From Cyathus striatus (lineage: Eukaryota; Basidiomycota; Agaricomycetes; Agaricales; Nidulariaceae): a stretch of 64,000 nt of DNA. The notes below the pieces were generated by a model that saw only the letters and a list, made by a program, of their open reading frames with translations, had not been told where the DNA came from and did no database searches. The translations under genes and the position numbers were made by a program. Numbering within the stretch: the stretch's first letter is position 1; each line of letters begins with the position of its first letter. Below are positions 36,763 through 48,508 of the stretch, in pieces. Location of the stretch: NCBI GenBank assembly GCA_025738555.1, contig JAOVFP010000014.1:186001-250000 (forward strand). Reading direction: 5' to 3'.

Positions 36763-37872
36763 ATGATGTCTACTGTTACCGGTCATACGGCACACTCTGA
36801 ACGCCCTGAGCGTAGCCGTAATGCTAAAGCTCAAGCAAGACACAGAGCAAAGCGAAAGGCCTACATTGAGCAGGTACACCATTGCTCTTCGCCATCGTAC
36901 CACCACCACTAACACCCCGACCTCTAGCTCGAACAAACTGTCACCAAGCTCCAGACAGCACTGGGATGCACCCCAGAGCAGGTCGCTGCATTACCTCCCC
37001 CTCTCGCAAAAATTCGCGAGCTCGAGCAAGACAATGCACGACTGTACAAGGAGAACGAGGAACTACGGCGACTACTTTCAGACGGCACTTCTCGAGGCCT
37101 CTCTGTCGAAATGACACGTCGAAACTCATTTGCTACTTACCAAGAAGCCCGTGACCGCGACTACAAGCGACGAAAAATGTCCGAAATGGATGGCGTGTAC
37201 ATCGTACGTGTTTGCCTCCCCAATCCCCCTCTAGAATTTACTGAACTTCGCACCCAGAGCCCAGGCGACACCCCTCCACACGTCAACGAAAATATTCAAG
37301 TGCGCCCACCGCCCCTCAACATTCCTCAGCAGCCCATGCATCACTACCCGAACACCGCCTCGAGCACCCCTAACCACGGGGGGTCCCCCATGTTTAATCT
37401 CCATGCGCCAGCATTCCAAATGCCGAACACTCCATCGGGTTCTAGTGCGACTTCGAGCCCCCCGTTTTCGGCGAGTATTATTCCTTCGTTGGCCCCGCTC
37501 CGCCAGCATGGCGAGATTGGAGTCGAGAATTTTTTTGGATCCTAGTGACGTCCTTTATTTGCTTTCCCCCTTACAGCCAGCACAAACCACGATACACCCT
37601 TCATCACATCAACGTCCCAATTCGAATCCACATTCAATGCCTGGTTATTCCAACCATTACGAAGCGGTTAAGGTGGAAGATGACTATGTGGGGCTAAAAT
37701 CTTTTTTTAGTTTTTTCAATTCAACTTAATTTGTTGTTTCACATAGCCGTCGAATCAGTCGCATAATGCACACAATGCACACTATGGAGTTCCACCTTCA
37801 TACCCGAATCATGACAATGCTATGGACAACTGGCATGCATATTCATCCGAACGAGTGCAAATACACCGGTAG
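36763..37872 (+). CDS. bZIP transcription factor
   Basis: Five exons (36763-36873, 36928-37203, 37258-37521, 37577-37687, 37747-37872) give 295 residues. The basic region SRNAKAQARHRAKRKAYIEQ (about 18-37) has the invariant Asn and the Arg eight residues on; it is followed at once by the leucine zipper LEQTVTKLQTALG, then a further helix IRELEQDNARLYKENEELRR. An intron splits the basic region from the zipper, in phase 0. The rest is Pro/Asn/His/Ser-rich and disordered (PPPLNIPQQPMHHYPN, SHNAHNAHYGVPPSYPNHDN), likely an activation region. It acts in the nucleus, binding DNA as a dimer; targets unknown. The 54-bp intron 37204-37257 is a multiple of three and open except for one in-frame-neutral path, so retaining it would simply insert 18 residues. 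The third intron donor (gtcgag) is weak. Confidence 0.88.
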
Positions 37873-38563
37873 AACGGACACGTTATCTGCTACTTTTTCG
37901 CATGCACACATATACAGACATTATCATAGAATATACCCCGCTTGCATTGCTTTCGGTCATACTAGTAGTATTTATGCTGGACTTCCGGGTCTTGTGTACT
38001 ATGCAGGGACTGGGGCCCTCATCTTAATATACCCCATTTCTAGGCCTCTTCAATGGATTTAGATTGAGCGTGAGATTTGCATTCACAGAAGCTCTTCGAA
38101 GAGATCTTGCGGCAATCATCTGGCCTCCGAAATAACGGCATGCTACTTAAACTCGCGTGGATTATCTATGTTTGTGATAATCTGTACGTTAGTTTCACCA
38201 AGTCGCGTTCGCGTCGAGTGTTAAGTAGCAACTGAACAATTCTTTGTGCTTTTGCAAGTTGTAGTGTGACGCGACTGACGCGCTTTGAACAAAGAAACAA
38301 AGTGGTAATGCGCACCTAAAGTGGCGCTTTAAAAGGCAAGTACAATGACGTTGTATTGTAGGCTTTGACAAGGCACTGGCAACTATAACCTATAATGCGT
38401 CCACCGACGCCAATGCCACTCATCCTACTAGATATCCTTCGCAGCAAAAAATACAACCGACTTCGAATTCCTCCTGAACCAGGCTTATATTTAATTCTGA
38501 ATAACTGTAACTTGCAACTTCGGAGCCAGGTGCCAGAGTATCACAAAGAAACGCTAATTAGAC
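37873..38563. other. Intergenic region bZIP/transaldolase-like
   Basis: No separate gene. A 64-codon frame at 38395-38589 overlaps the start of the transaldolase-like gene in another frame and is likely leader sequence. A short direct repeat (gacgcg) lies near 38271-38282. Confidence 0.3.
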
Positions 38564-40133
38564 ATGCCACACCTTACCGGCCCTGCTAAAGGCAATCTAG
38601 ACGAGACCCTTCGTAGCCGCAATGTTGCAATAATATCCAACACTCTCGACTGTGATAGTAGGTGAAAAAAACACATCATAGCGTAATGAAACTGATTGAC
38701 GTGCAATTCAAAGTTATAGGCGTTCACGATCTAGATGCAAGCGCTCTTACTCTGGCGACAATAGAGGATAGTTTAGATCGCGAAGAAGTTAAGTTTTACG
38801 TTTGGCTTACGGTGAAAGAGATATTGGGTAAAAATATGCGGTGAGTTTACATTTATCATGTCTCCGACGCAGCCGCGATATTGATTATAGCGGGATACTT
38901 AGAAAACAAAACTGGAAGTGGACTCGTGAAGTGCAACAAAAAGCTCTCTTCAAGGCCTTTTACTACCTGGTAGGCAATCACTTACTTGTGATGTGTATCG
39001 TTATAATTTTATGTTGAAGAGCTCGAAAATCGCAGAGGAAATGAAACAGAGAGTCCAAGGCCCGCATTTCGCATGCATAGATCCCAGAGTTCACGGAAAC
39101 AAGACAGAAATCATTGCGCACGCTCGTCATTTGTTCCAAGTATTGCTTGAGCGAGGTTGTCCATGGGACGATATAATAATATCTGTTCGCATTTCCTTTC
39201 TCCGAGGTATATAGATCACTTACACCTACGTGTCATCAGATACCCGCCACTGAGGCCGGCATCCACGCAGCCGCCCATCTACGAGAAGTAGACGACGTTA
39301 ATGTAAATTTATATCTCGTGTCAAATCTTATTCATGCCGCTGCATGTATTGAGGCGGGGGTAGCGAGCATTTCAATCCCTGTTGGTCCAGTGAGCCCATA
39401 TTTCGAAGGAGTAGCACATTGGTACTGACGAGGAATGACGAAAATAGTTGCTCGATGCGTCTGAACGGAGTCACCGGAAGGGCGTTTCGCAGAATTTGGT
39501 CTTTCAGACAGGAATAGATGACATACGATGCATCTTGGCATATTTAAGATTGAACCGGGTCGCGACCAAGGCCATTGGCACAGAATTCAGAGAAGTACGT
39601 TCATGGAGGTTTCTATGCACGTGTTCTTTCATTTGATTGATTTGATCCAGATGGCAGAAATAGGCCTCCTATGCGACTTTGACGCTGTCTGTATAGCTCC
39701 AGAGCAGATTGATAGATTGAGATGGAGCAGCATTCCCACAGAATCGTCAGATACTGCTTCTGCTGTCAATCTCCGTGCTAGCCAAGCGCAATTTCCAACT
39801 ACATACTTGAAGGCTGGGGAACGATTTATGAGCTCCATGTCGTTAAATTCCCGGAAACTAACCAATTTTATTCTGGAAGAGGAATTAAGCAGGCTCATAA
39901 AATATATGGAACTGATAGAGGATGCTCTCTTCAGGGAGTTCGAGAGACAAATTAAGTTGTTCCACAAGGGAGAGGAAATTTATCGCCCGCTCAAAGAGAG
40001 CCTAGAAGTATTCTTCAGCGTACAGAACCGCGCTGAGGCGGAGAAACTGAGGCCAGTAAAGAAGGAAGCATCGTTTACCACAGGGTTTGGAACCCTTCAG
40101 CTGACAGACCAAGAGACGGAGGAAGTTTTTTAA
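38564..40133 (+). CDS. Transaldolase-like protein without the Schiff-base lysine
   Basis: Seven exons (38564-38657, 38720-38840, 38891-38969, 39020-39184, 39240-39389, 39448-39594, 39651-40133) give 412 residues. The middle follows the transaldolase barrel: IAEEMKQRVQGPHFACIDPR, EIIAHARHLFQVLLERGCPW, IPATEAGIHAAAHLREVDD, VNLYLVSNLIHAAACIEAGV, SIPVGPLLDASERSH, TKAIGTEFREMAEIGLLCDF, DAVCIAPEQIDRLRW. In active enzymes the strand before (P/A)(A/S)T carries the Schiff-base lysine (I-K-I-A-S-T in yeast Tal1). Here the sequence is IIISIPATEAG, with Ser in place of Lys, at the exon 4/5 join (about residue 153). The N-terminal strand (IISNTLDCDSVHDLD) is also poor compared with a normal one. It is therefore probably not an ordinary pentose-phosphate transaldolase; it may be a pseudoenzyme. 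The C-terminus is helical and charged. Confidence 0.85.
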
Positions 40134-41697
40134 ATAGCATGACTCTTAGCGAAGTAGAGTATATTATTGTCTACCATGTAGTTTAGAATTATAAACACAT
40201 TTACTTATCTCGGCCGAAAAAAACATGAGGTTCTGCAGAAGCAGGTTTGAGGACTCTATGTCGACGTCACAAAAGAGATAGTAACCAGTGCCCCCCGCGA
40301 TGACGCCTTGGCTGAAGCTACCTCGCGGTATACACGAGTCGCGTTTTGCCATCACAAGAGCACAAAGTAATTGCCCGGAAATCCTGTTTCCGCGGAGGTG
40401 TTGTTTATCAGACACATCCTGCCGGCCGGTCAAACATAAAAAGCAGGTTCCTTTGGACGTGAGAGTGTTGATTGACCCAGATGGTTGCCGGCGACTTTTT
40501 CGGTGTCTAGGGTCTCGGCTATGTCCGGGAGATAAAGAACCTACGCTAAGAAAAGACTTAGTGAGACCGCGTTTGCTTGAAAGTGTTGGTGAAGGAGCGA
40601 ACTGAATGTTTTCCCAGAATAACTTCAGAATGAATAAATAAGGTTGCGGATCTTGACAATCCGTATGGAATTCACTTTCCAATTCGATATATATTATTCA
40701 CTTTATGACCGCACAAAATGGCGACAGAGTGGACATTGAAGTGACCGGCTCTCCACCCAAGGCCTCAGACAGTGTAGAGAAATTCTGATAATTTTGTCGT
40801 TGCCGCCTTCGCCATGAATATAGACGCTAAACGCTGACACTTGCTATTAATTATCACCGATCTCCAGGGGGCTTGAGACAATTGACAGCGAGGTGGGAAT
40901 AGCACGTTCACCTCCATACGCAAGCAAGCCTATTTTGGAGCAGCTGTACAAAGAGAAGGATCCTGATATGATAGAGGTGTAGACACCCTACCTAATACTT
41001 GGTAGGCGTGTCACCCGACGGAATCACACTCAGAGCAAGTATAACTGAGCAACAGGCACCTAGGAACCTTAGAAAGGTGCAGCTAGAAGCAAACACTTCA
41101 TTTAAAGCTGAAGGCTGACAAAGTATGTACAGACGATTTACCTCGCTCTTTCCCCTTGCTACCTCCTTGGCGTAATATTCTTTGCTCGATGCTCGAAATA
41201 ACTCTTGGTACATGATGATTACTCACATCGGACTTTCTTTTCTTGTATCGGCCCGACTGTACTTGATATTCACCAAGCTCATCTATAAGCAAGCTATAGG
41301 CATGTCAAGCATTTCGATTCGATACACTTGGGCATAAGTAAAGCTGATGTTGTTCTGAGCTTGTTCAAGTCCGAGTCCGCGTAGGTGCGGTGCTCTTGGT
41401 AACCCCGGGTGTGGTATGTTGCGCGTCCGGGGATCGTACGGCGTGCTACTGCGTGTCGAATTCATGAGGTTGAGTCGGAGCTCAAAATAGAGGCTTTGTC
41501 AGCGGGCCAGCGTACATTGATGTCGGCGCGATAGACGATTGCTCACTGATAATGCTCAAATTTTTACCCCGGAATCCAAACCTCTTGTAGCAAAGCGTCC
41601 CCATATAGCTGACTCTCGAAGGAAACATGAACAAGAACATCATTCACTGATTTAGATCTTAATTCCTAACCTTCATATCCATCACCTGAGCGACGAC
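40134..41697. other. Gap with one possible small gene on the minus strand
   Basis: No secure gene. A minus-strand candidate starts at an ATG at 41465 (STPYDPRTRNIPHPGLPRAP, then GLGLEQAQNNISFTYAQ) and may continue through a very short intron into VLLIDELGEYQVQSGRYKKR, ending near 41100. The peptides look protein-like, but the intron would be only about 32 bp and I recognise no family. A 172-codon minus frame at 40164-40682 overlaps the end of the transaldolase-like gene region and has no motif. Confidence 0.3.
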
Positions 41698-42934
41698 ATG
41701 AGTGTCCGCCTTTCTTCGACCGCTGACTATTCCACCTTGCTCGACAAATATGATACCTGGTTGTTCGACTGTGACGGCGTTCTGTGGCGTGGAGAGAAGT
41801 TGATCGAAGGCGTCGTCGAAGTTCTGCATCTCCTACGCACTCGAAGTATGTCTGAGACTCATTTTCATTTTGACTCATCAAGTTCTCATCTACATCTCTC
41901 TTTCTCACAAGAGAAGAAGGTGATATTCGTGACCAACAACGCCACAAAATCGAGAAAGAGCTACAAGGGGAAATTTGATCAGTTAGGGGTGGAGGCTCAT
42001 GTAGTGCGTTGTCTGCCTCTCCCATTTTCAAACAGGGAGCTCAACAGCATCAAACCCACTCTATTTCTAAACCCAGGACGAAATCTATGGATCTGCGTAC
42101 GCAGCGGCTGTATATATATCCTCCGTCATCAACCTGCCGAAGACGAAGAAGGTTTACGTGATTGGTATGGGGGGCTTGGAGGAGGAGCTGCGAGAAGAAG
42201 GTGTCGCATATACGGGTGGAACGGTACTTACCAATAAGCCTTGTTCATAAGTCTAACTACTGACCACCTGGTCGCCGTCGTTTGCCGTTCTCGCAGGATC
42301 CCGCGGATAACACACTCGAATCCTTCTCTCTCGCAAACTTCACGCTTGATCCAGATGTTGGAGCTGTGGTCTGCGGGCTCGATACCAAAATCAACTATAC
42401 CAAGATTTCAAAGGCTTTCCAATACCTCACACGTAACCCGGACTGTCACTTTGTCGTGACGAACGAAGATAGTACATACCCTAGTGCGGAGGGCTTGTTG
42501 CCAGGAGCAGGATCTGTCAGTGCACCTCTTCGCTATGCGGTTGGGAAAGCCCCTGTCTGTACAGGAAAGCCTTCAAGCACCATGCTCGATTGCGTGAAAG
42601 CTAAGTAAGTCCAGCGTGTTTTAGGAGGCTGATTGACGTTTTTCATTGTGATTTATTTCAGAGTTAATTTCGACCCCAAGCGCACCATTATGGTAGGTGA
42701 TAGGTTAAACACTGATATTCTATTTGGTCAGAACGGAGGACTTTCGACCCTATTGGTGATGACTGGTAAGAAATGCCTGGTTTCATTAGCCTACTGTTTT
42801 CTATTTTCCAACCTTCACTGTTTACAGGGATCACTTCCGAGGCAGACATCTCAGGACCTAATGCGTCTCTTATCGTGCCAGACTTTGTCACACAATCACT
42901 CGGGGACTTCCGTGCTGTTGCAAATGCGGATTAG
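41698..42934 (+). CDS. PHO13: HAD-family phosphatase, Pho13 / phosphoglycolate phosphatase type
   Basis: Six exons (41698-41845, 41912-42003, 42077-42223, 42297-42604, 42662-42765, 42828-42934) give 301 residues, close to yeast Pho13. Motif I is [12 protein letters not shown], with nucleophile Asp24 and acid/base Asp26; motif II is [10 protein letters not shown]; the C2-type cap begins [16 protein letters not shown], with [15 protein letters not shown] and [11 protein letters not shown]; the distal Lys is in [12 protein letters not shown]; and motif III/IV is [17 protein letters not shown]. This class hydrolyses phosphoglycolate and related damaged metabolites (formerly called 4-nitrophenylphosphatase), acting as a cytosolic metabolite-repair enzyme. 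All key residues are present. It is convergent with GPI11, with stops only about 100 bp apart. Confidence 0.95.
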
Positions 42935-43035
42935 TGTCTTGACGAATTAGACTGACTTAAATGGATATAAACAGGAATGTTATACACCGTTAGAGAATGT
43001 AGAATACCATGTAGACAGATTTACAGCGATGCCTA

Positions 43036-44179
43036 TCATTGTATCTTTCGCGGCATATTTTGTTGTTCCGTGAGGCCCGTGGTAGCATTGACGGTGAGAC
43101 AAAATATAGATGCGAGAACATATCCACCAATGGCACCAAATGCCGGCGTCAGAGGCCATGCCTAGAAATAGTCCATATAATTGTGAATGTACGGAGCTTG
43201 GAAATTAGCGACAAACCTGCCACGGGCGGTCCCAATCCAACGCAATTGGGACAACGCCGAACCAACAACCAGCAATTGCGCCCCATGCCGGATACATGAT
43301 GGCTCGTTCGATGGGATTTCTAGATCTGAAAAAATATTAATGGTGAACTGATTGATATGATATGAAAGTGGAGTCATGGAATGAACGAACGAGAATTCTG
43401 CGAATAACCGTACCCAAGTCATGCGCTTTACCAATGAAACCGGGTCATTAGCGAAGCTGGGTGGACTTAGAACATATGCAGGAGTAAAGAAAACCAGTGC
43501 AGCCAATAATAGGGATAAAAGATAAGTGCGTAGAACGTGGCTACGCGATCTGGTTAGTATGAGGGGTAAAGAACAAAAAAGCTAACGGACTTCACAAGTG
43601 GTGCTCCGAATAAGACAAAAAGAAAATGGAAAATGAATGATACGAAGATGGTTGCTCCCCATGCATTCCCGAGTTCCTGAAGGAAGAATGATTGCCACTT
43701 CAATAGAAGAATAAGATGAATGTTGCGTAGCGACTTACCTTGAGTTTTCGGTCATTCATCGACACCTTCTCCATCTTCCTTTCCGCTTTGTTTCCTGCTA
43801 CTACAGATGTCAACCACAAGTCCCTAATCCACCCAGCCCACCATCCTTGAAGAACAATTACACCCGCGCACATACACGCCAATGTTGACACAGGACTCAT
43901 AGTCAGAGCTTCTAAAAATGGATGCTGCGGGCGATCGCGAGATGTGGGCTGAGTGGTGTCCCACTCTGGGCGAATTAGTTCGCGAAGAAATGTCGTTCGT
44001 GGAAGAAAGAGGGCCGTGAAGCCCAGTAGCGTCGTATGTACACCGACGAGAGGAATGTATGAGGTGACAGGTAAAGATCCAACTGGCATCGGCGGCGAGT
44101 CCATCTCCGATGATTTATTGCCAGTGATAGTTTTTGTAGAAGAAACGGCGGATTTCGCTTTGTGGCTGACGTTTGGCAT
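43036..44179 (-). CDS. GPI11: GPI-anchor ethanolamine phosphate transfer subunit Gpi11/PIG-F
   Basis: Five exons (44179-43739, 43676-43591, 43549-43409, 43325-43217, 43161-43036) give 300 residues. The Ser/Lys-rich N-terminus is followed by several hydrophobic helices: VGVHTTLLGFTALFLP, TLACMCAGVIVLQGWW, NAWGATIFVSFIFHFLFVLF, GAPL, LLSLLLAALVFFTPAY, then the signature RSRNPIERAIMYPAWGAIAG CWFGVVPIALDWDRPWQAWP and a final helix GGYVLASIFCLTVNA. The LDWDRPWQ.WP motif is the PIG-F family hallmark. PIG-F works with PIG-O/PIG-G type transferases in the ER membrane to add ethanolamine phosphate to GPI precursors. The third intron uses donor gttatt, chosen to keep VRSRNPIERA in frame. Confidence 0.94.
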
Positions 44180-47100
44180 GGCAAATTAAGAATTCTGGTT
44201 AGTCGAATATGGTGGAAACAAGCAAAGACGGACAGCGCACGGCCAACGCGCCTCGGTTCGGAGTAAACATTTGATTACGTAATTCAGGATCGTCGGGACA
44301 AACAGCGCAATTGACCACCGACATCCCAAGTCAACAGTCTCAACTTTCTCTCCCACCGGGCCCACCAAACCCCTGAGAAGCAGGACATCTCACACTCACG
44401 CCCGTCTTCATTTCTATCTCAGTCTGTTCCTGCCTTTATGAACTGGTCCGCGGAATAAAGCTTGAAGAAGCGCATTGCTTGCACTACTAGTTCAACCACC
44501 CGGCCCTACACTGTATACTTCTGTCAAAACAATGACTCCTTTGTTTCTGTGCCTTCATAGGACTACATTATGGCTCCATCTTATTCACAGCTTTCCCGGA
44601 GAACCACATGCCTAAAGCTTAGAACCAGACTAACCTCCTGCAACGCTTGCAGTTGTCTCTGCTTCGATTCTATTCATCGCTACTGCTGCACGAGGATCCC
44701 TTCTGATACTGACGTGTTACCTCCGCGATGTACCCAAAATAGTATCGGAACCTTGCTCACAAGTCGGTCTTCGATGAGGGGCTTCTAACAATCTTTTATG
44801 TCGCCGCATTTTTGCTATCTGGACGACACCTATCTCTCGAAAGGCACACAACAGCTATCCATTTCAATAGACCTAGGCGCACCTAGGCGTGTCATCCTGC
44901 GAATTTACACCCTAAAAATGCCAGAAATTTACATATAAGTTAAGTATACGTTTCTGAAACTACCCTGCTACATCTGAAGGCATAGCATTGTCTTTGAGAA
45001 CAAACGACGAGGGACACAGCTACCTTATCAGGAGTACAGCAAGCGTTCAGCACCCTATCATTCTTGATTAACGCCTTGTACCTCCAGGGAGCTCGTACTT
45101 GACACGTCTCGAAATAGCGGCGCTCATATTCCCTGTTCGCCGTGCTTTGGAGACGCTCAAACATTCCTTGGGCCTTCGCGTTTGTATTTCGGGCATACAG
45201 GAGACCCCTGGAAATTTCCGAGTCCGCTGCGGATGTTTATAGACTTCCTTGGATAGTCGCTCATCTACGCCCTACTGCATTCGATGGCTGAACACGCTCT
45301 CGCACGATATGGTTGGCGGGAGTAGCACGTATCTTCATTAATATGCGCCGCAGACGACAAGTCCCTCCCTAAATGCAGATTCGTTATCGTCTTTTTAGAA
45401 ACAATAGCCCGAATCCACTCCTAACATATGTTAATGACTGACAATGAGTGGGAAGAATTGTCATTTAGTCTTCACTAATCTGCCCCATACTGTCCCTAGT
45501 GGCTGCATGTAGCCTATCTATAAGGTGATGACCGAGGGACTTGCTGGCCACCAACGCCCGAGCTCAGATCTCTGCGGCTTTGGACCTTCTTATGACGTCG
45601 ACGGCTGTACCTTGGAACAAAATACCTATCTATGGCAATGAAATTCATGTCTACGACATTTCGCGCGTTCGTGCTTCTTCCTCTCGACGAAGAGAACCCA
45701 CCTCATGGCATGCTAGAGGTGTCGATCGTGAACCAGAGGAGCAAAATTGACAACCGTGTCGCGAACTTCTTTTTTTCTGCATAACTGAACAAGTCCTGCC
45801 ATTTTGTTACCTGGTACAGCCGGAGACAGGAGAAACTACAGATAGTATTGAGTGCGAGTCGGAGCCAAATACAATGAGCAAGGTAATCTTCAATTGCGAC
45901 GTGTTCGAAGTTCATTGCTCGACAACGTAGCAATCCATCATTTCAAACCAACCCGTGCATCCATATTTTGCCGAATATCCCTTATCCATGTTGTAGGCGT
46001 TTAGCATCGCAATACATAGAAAAGCGGCAGTAGCATTTCATCTTGCCCCTGTGGTCAACGGCTGCAGTTGTACCCAGCTTACTCGCCCTCAAACAAGGTA
46101 CATTTCATTTTCACTTACCCGGATTTGAATGATCTTCTTCGTGCGTAAGGGCATGTGTCGAGGAGTCAGTATTACTGTCGTTCAACACCACTTCCATGCG
46201 CTGATCAGTCTTCTTCACTCTTTCTATGTATCTGCAAAAGTTTTAAATGCATGCAGTGCTCCGCATGTGATTGGACTCCTATCAATTTTCTGCCTCGCGT
46301 TTGCGTCATTGCATCGGGACATTTAGAAGGTACAAGTGAACGGATCATCTTTTGCTTGGAGATCAGCTTATCCCGGGAAAAGGCAGTTAGGATTGGACAT
46401 TACAAACCCTGGCGCAATTTCTAACTCTCCAGGCCTCGAGAAATGAGTTCATATCCCCAAGTGACTAAATATATCTGCAACTCGAAATATTTTTTCGTTA
46501 TCTCCATTTCACAAAGCGACCGCATTTCGACCGAACTGAACCGGTTTTTGATGTTTGACGGGGATACGATTTATAACTTTAGGAGCTTCTAGGATTCCTT
46601 CGATACTAATTCGTGTTTGTTTCGCATGCAAGTGGTGGAATGTCTTCTAGATTTCTGATGCTCAATGGATCCGTTAAACCTGGGTTGCGTAGTTCAGTAC
46701 GTCCTAAATATAAGCACCATGAGCAACTGCCGATTCTGCTGGAGGAAATACGATGATGAACGTAGGAATTGACTGTTGGCCTACTCGCTCCGCCATTTCA
46801 GTCTCTAAAAGTCTGTTCGGCAGTGCTTTTGGAATTCGGCGGGGCTTGTGGGTCGTATTTTTGATATCGATGTCAATTTACCTCATGTGCGAGGAACTCG
46901 GAGTGAGATCTTCACAAAGTATAAAACTGTATAAAGTTCCGTGAAGAGCACTCTGTGACTTTTTTTTTTTGCGGTGTCCGTGATGAATATTGACGTAGAG
47001 AACTGTAACCCTTCCAAGCAGTACGGATCAGATGGACCACTGGAATTTATAGTACTCACTAAAGCGAAAGATAATATTTTCTCATTGTCTGAATAATTTG

Positions 47101-47741
47101 TTGCAATCAGATGTTCGCCCATCGACTTATTATACTGCGTCTTTTATACAAATTTCCTAATATAAGACACCGTCGCTAACTCGTAAATATATCGGGGCGA
47201 TTCAAAAAAAATGTAGTAAGTAAACCTAACCTTTAAAGCATTCAAATTCAACTTTGTCATTGAGCTTGAGCATCGCAGTCCCGACATTCATGTGGAAATT
47301 AGTCGGGAAGAAAACTTGCTTACTTTAGAGTACTTACATATAACGAAAAGTACGCATAATAAATTTTAACTGCTCTAGCCTTCAGCCTATGGCGGAAGGT
47401 GTGGACACAATATCATTTCCGAGTCCGAGCGCGATTAAGTACTTGACGCAAACTTGAAGCTCCCTTGAAGTTATTATTTAGTTTAAACGTTACGGACGAA
47501 TCAGTTGATTTCCAGAAAAAGTAGAAAAGTTATACACAAGTATGGAAGACATTAGCAAAAGCTGAGAGCGGTTGGATAGCAAAGCATACTGAAAATGTGA
47601 ACAACTTAAAGTCGCAGCCTTAGTAGGTTATGTAACCATGCGTGAGAATGTCATGTGTAAGCGGCATCTGTGATTGATATCGGCAATCACCGAAGTACTA
47701 TGTAGTTCATCAGCCACCGAACGGAGGAACAGAGTGTTTCG
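44180..47741. other. 3.5-kb gene-poor region with a possible orphan gene fragment
   Basis: No secure gene. On the minus strand, about 45390-45015, two blocks can be joined over a 50-bp GT-AG intron (about 45284-45235) into a protein-like sequence containing EDTCYSRQPYRARACSAIEC and, further on, FERLQSTANREYERRYFETC and APWRYKALIKNDRVLNACC. I do not recognise it and cannot find a start or a convincing end, so it is at best a fragment or a lineage-specific gene. The rest is AT-rich with only short frames. Confidence 0.3.
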
Positions 47742-47769
47742 CCATCGGCATCGACATCCTCAAGACAAG
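47742..47769 (+). promoter_or_regulatory. Ribosomal-gene leader element (eL34)
   Basis: The segment catcggcatcgacatc followed by ctcaagacaag ends exactly at a GT donor (47770). Nearly the same string, with the same relation to a first intron, precedes eL31 at 58811-58839. A co-regulatory or transcription-start/translation leader element of ribosomal protein genes is inferred. Confidence 0.4.
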
Positions 47770-48056
47770 GTGAGTTTATGCCCCCGTATTGTAGCAAACC
47801 TTTGTTAATAAACGTCCCAGACCTCTTCAACCACCACCGGTCAATGTGAGTCGAAATTTGCTCGAAAAACGGCAGTTCTGGCGCTAGGGAAGGTCACTTT
47901 GTGTTGTTTAGTGGAGGATGGGTTTTTTGAGGAATCTATGCTAGGGAAGAGGATTGGGCGTGGGGCCTAAGATGAATGATTGAAGGAGCCAGGACTGCCG
48001 GGAGACTCTGCGGGATTAAAACAAGATACTGATGGATTCGATTTATAGCTTTCGCA

Positions 48057-48508
48057 ATGGCCCAACGTGTTACTATCCGCAAGCGCACTCCCTATAACAC
48101 CACCTCCAACCGCCGGCGCGTGGTGAAGACCCCTGGTGGCAAGCTTGTCTACCACCATCTCAAAAAGAACGGCACCGCCCCCAAGTGCGGTGACTGTGGT
48201 GTTGGCCTCCCCGGTGTACGTTCTTCAATTCCGACTTAGAGATCTACGTTTTTTATAAAATGGTTTCATAGGTCCCTGCCCTCCGCCCCCGCAAGTATGC
48301 TACGGTTTCTAAGCGTATCAAGTCGGTGCAGCGTGCATACGGTGGTTCGAGATGCGGTGAATGTGTGAAGTCTCGGTGAGTAGAGTTACGTTCTTCATTC
48401 AAGCACTCTATTCTAACATCAGAATGTTCCATTAGCATTCTCCGCGCATTCTTGGTTGAGGAGGCCAAGATCGTGAAGAGGGTCATCAAGTCTCAACAAA
48501 AGAAGTAG
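48057..48508 (+). CDS. RPL34: Ribosomal protein eL34 (60S)
   Basis: Three exons (48057-48215, 48272-48375, 48436-48508) give 111 residues. The whole protein reads as eL34: MAQRVTIRKRTPYNTTSNRR, VKTPGGKLVYHHLKKNGTAP, KCGDCGVGLPGVPALRPRKY, VSKRIKSVQRAYGGSRCGEC, and RAFLVEEAKIVKRVIKSQQK. The two CxxC pairs (KCGDCG and RCGEC) are the zinc-ribbon ligands. It belongs to the large ribosomal subunit. Upstream there appear to be one or two introns in the 5' leader (47770-47820 and about 47846-48048), so the transcript start is probably near 47750. It carries the same leader element as eL31. Confidence 0.97.

Noticed and set aside
40164..40682. 172-codon minus-strand frame
   Set aside because: No motif, odd composition, no sensible neighbours; an overlapping plus-strand frame of 105 codons is equally open, which suggests chance.
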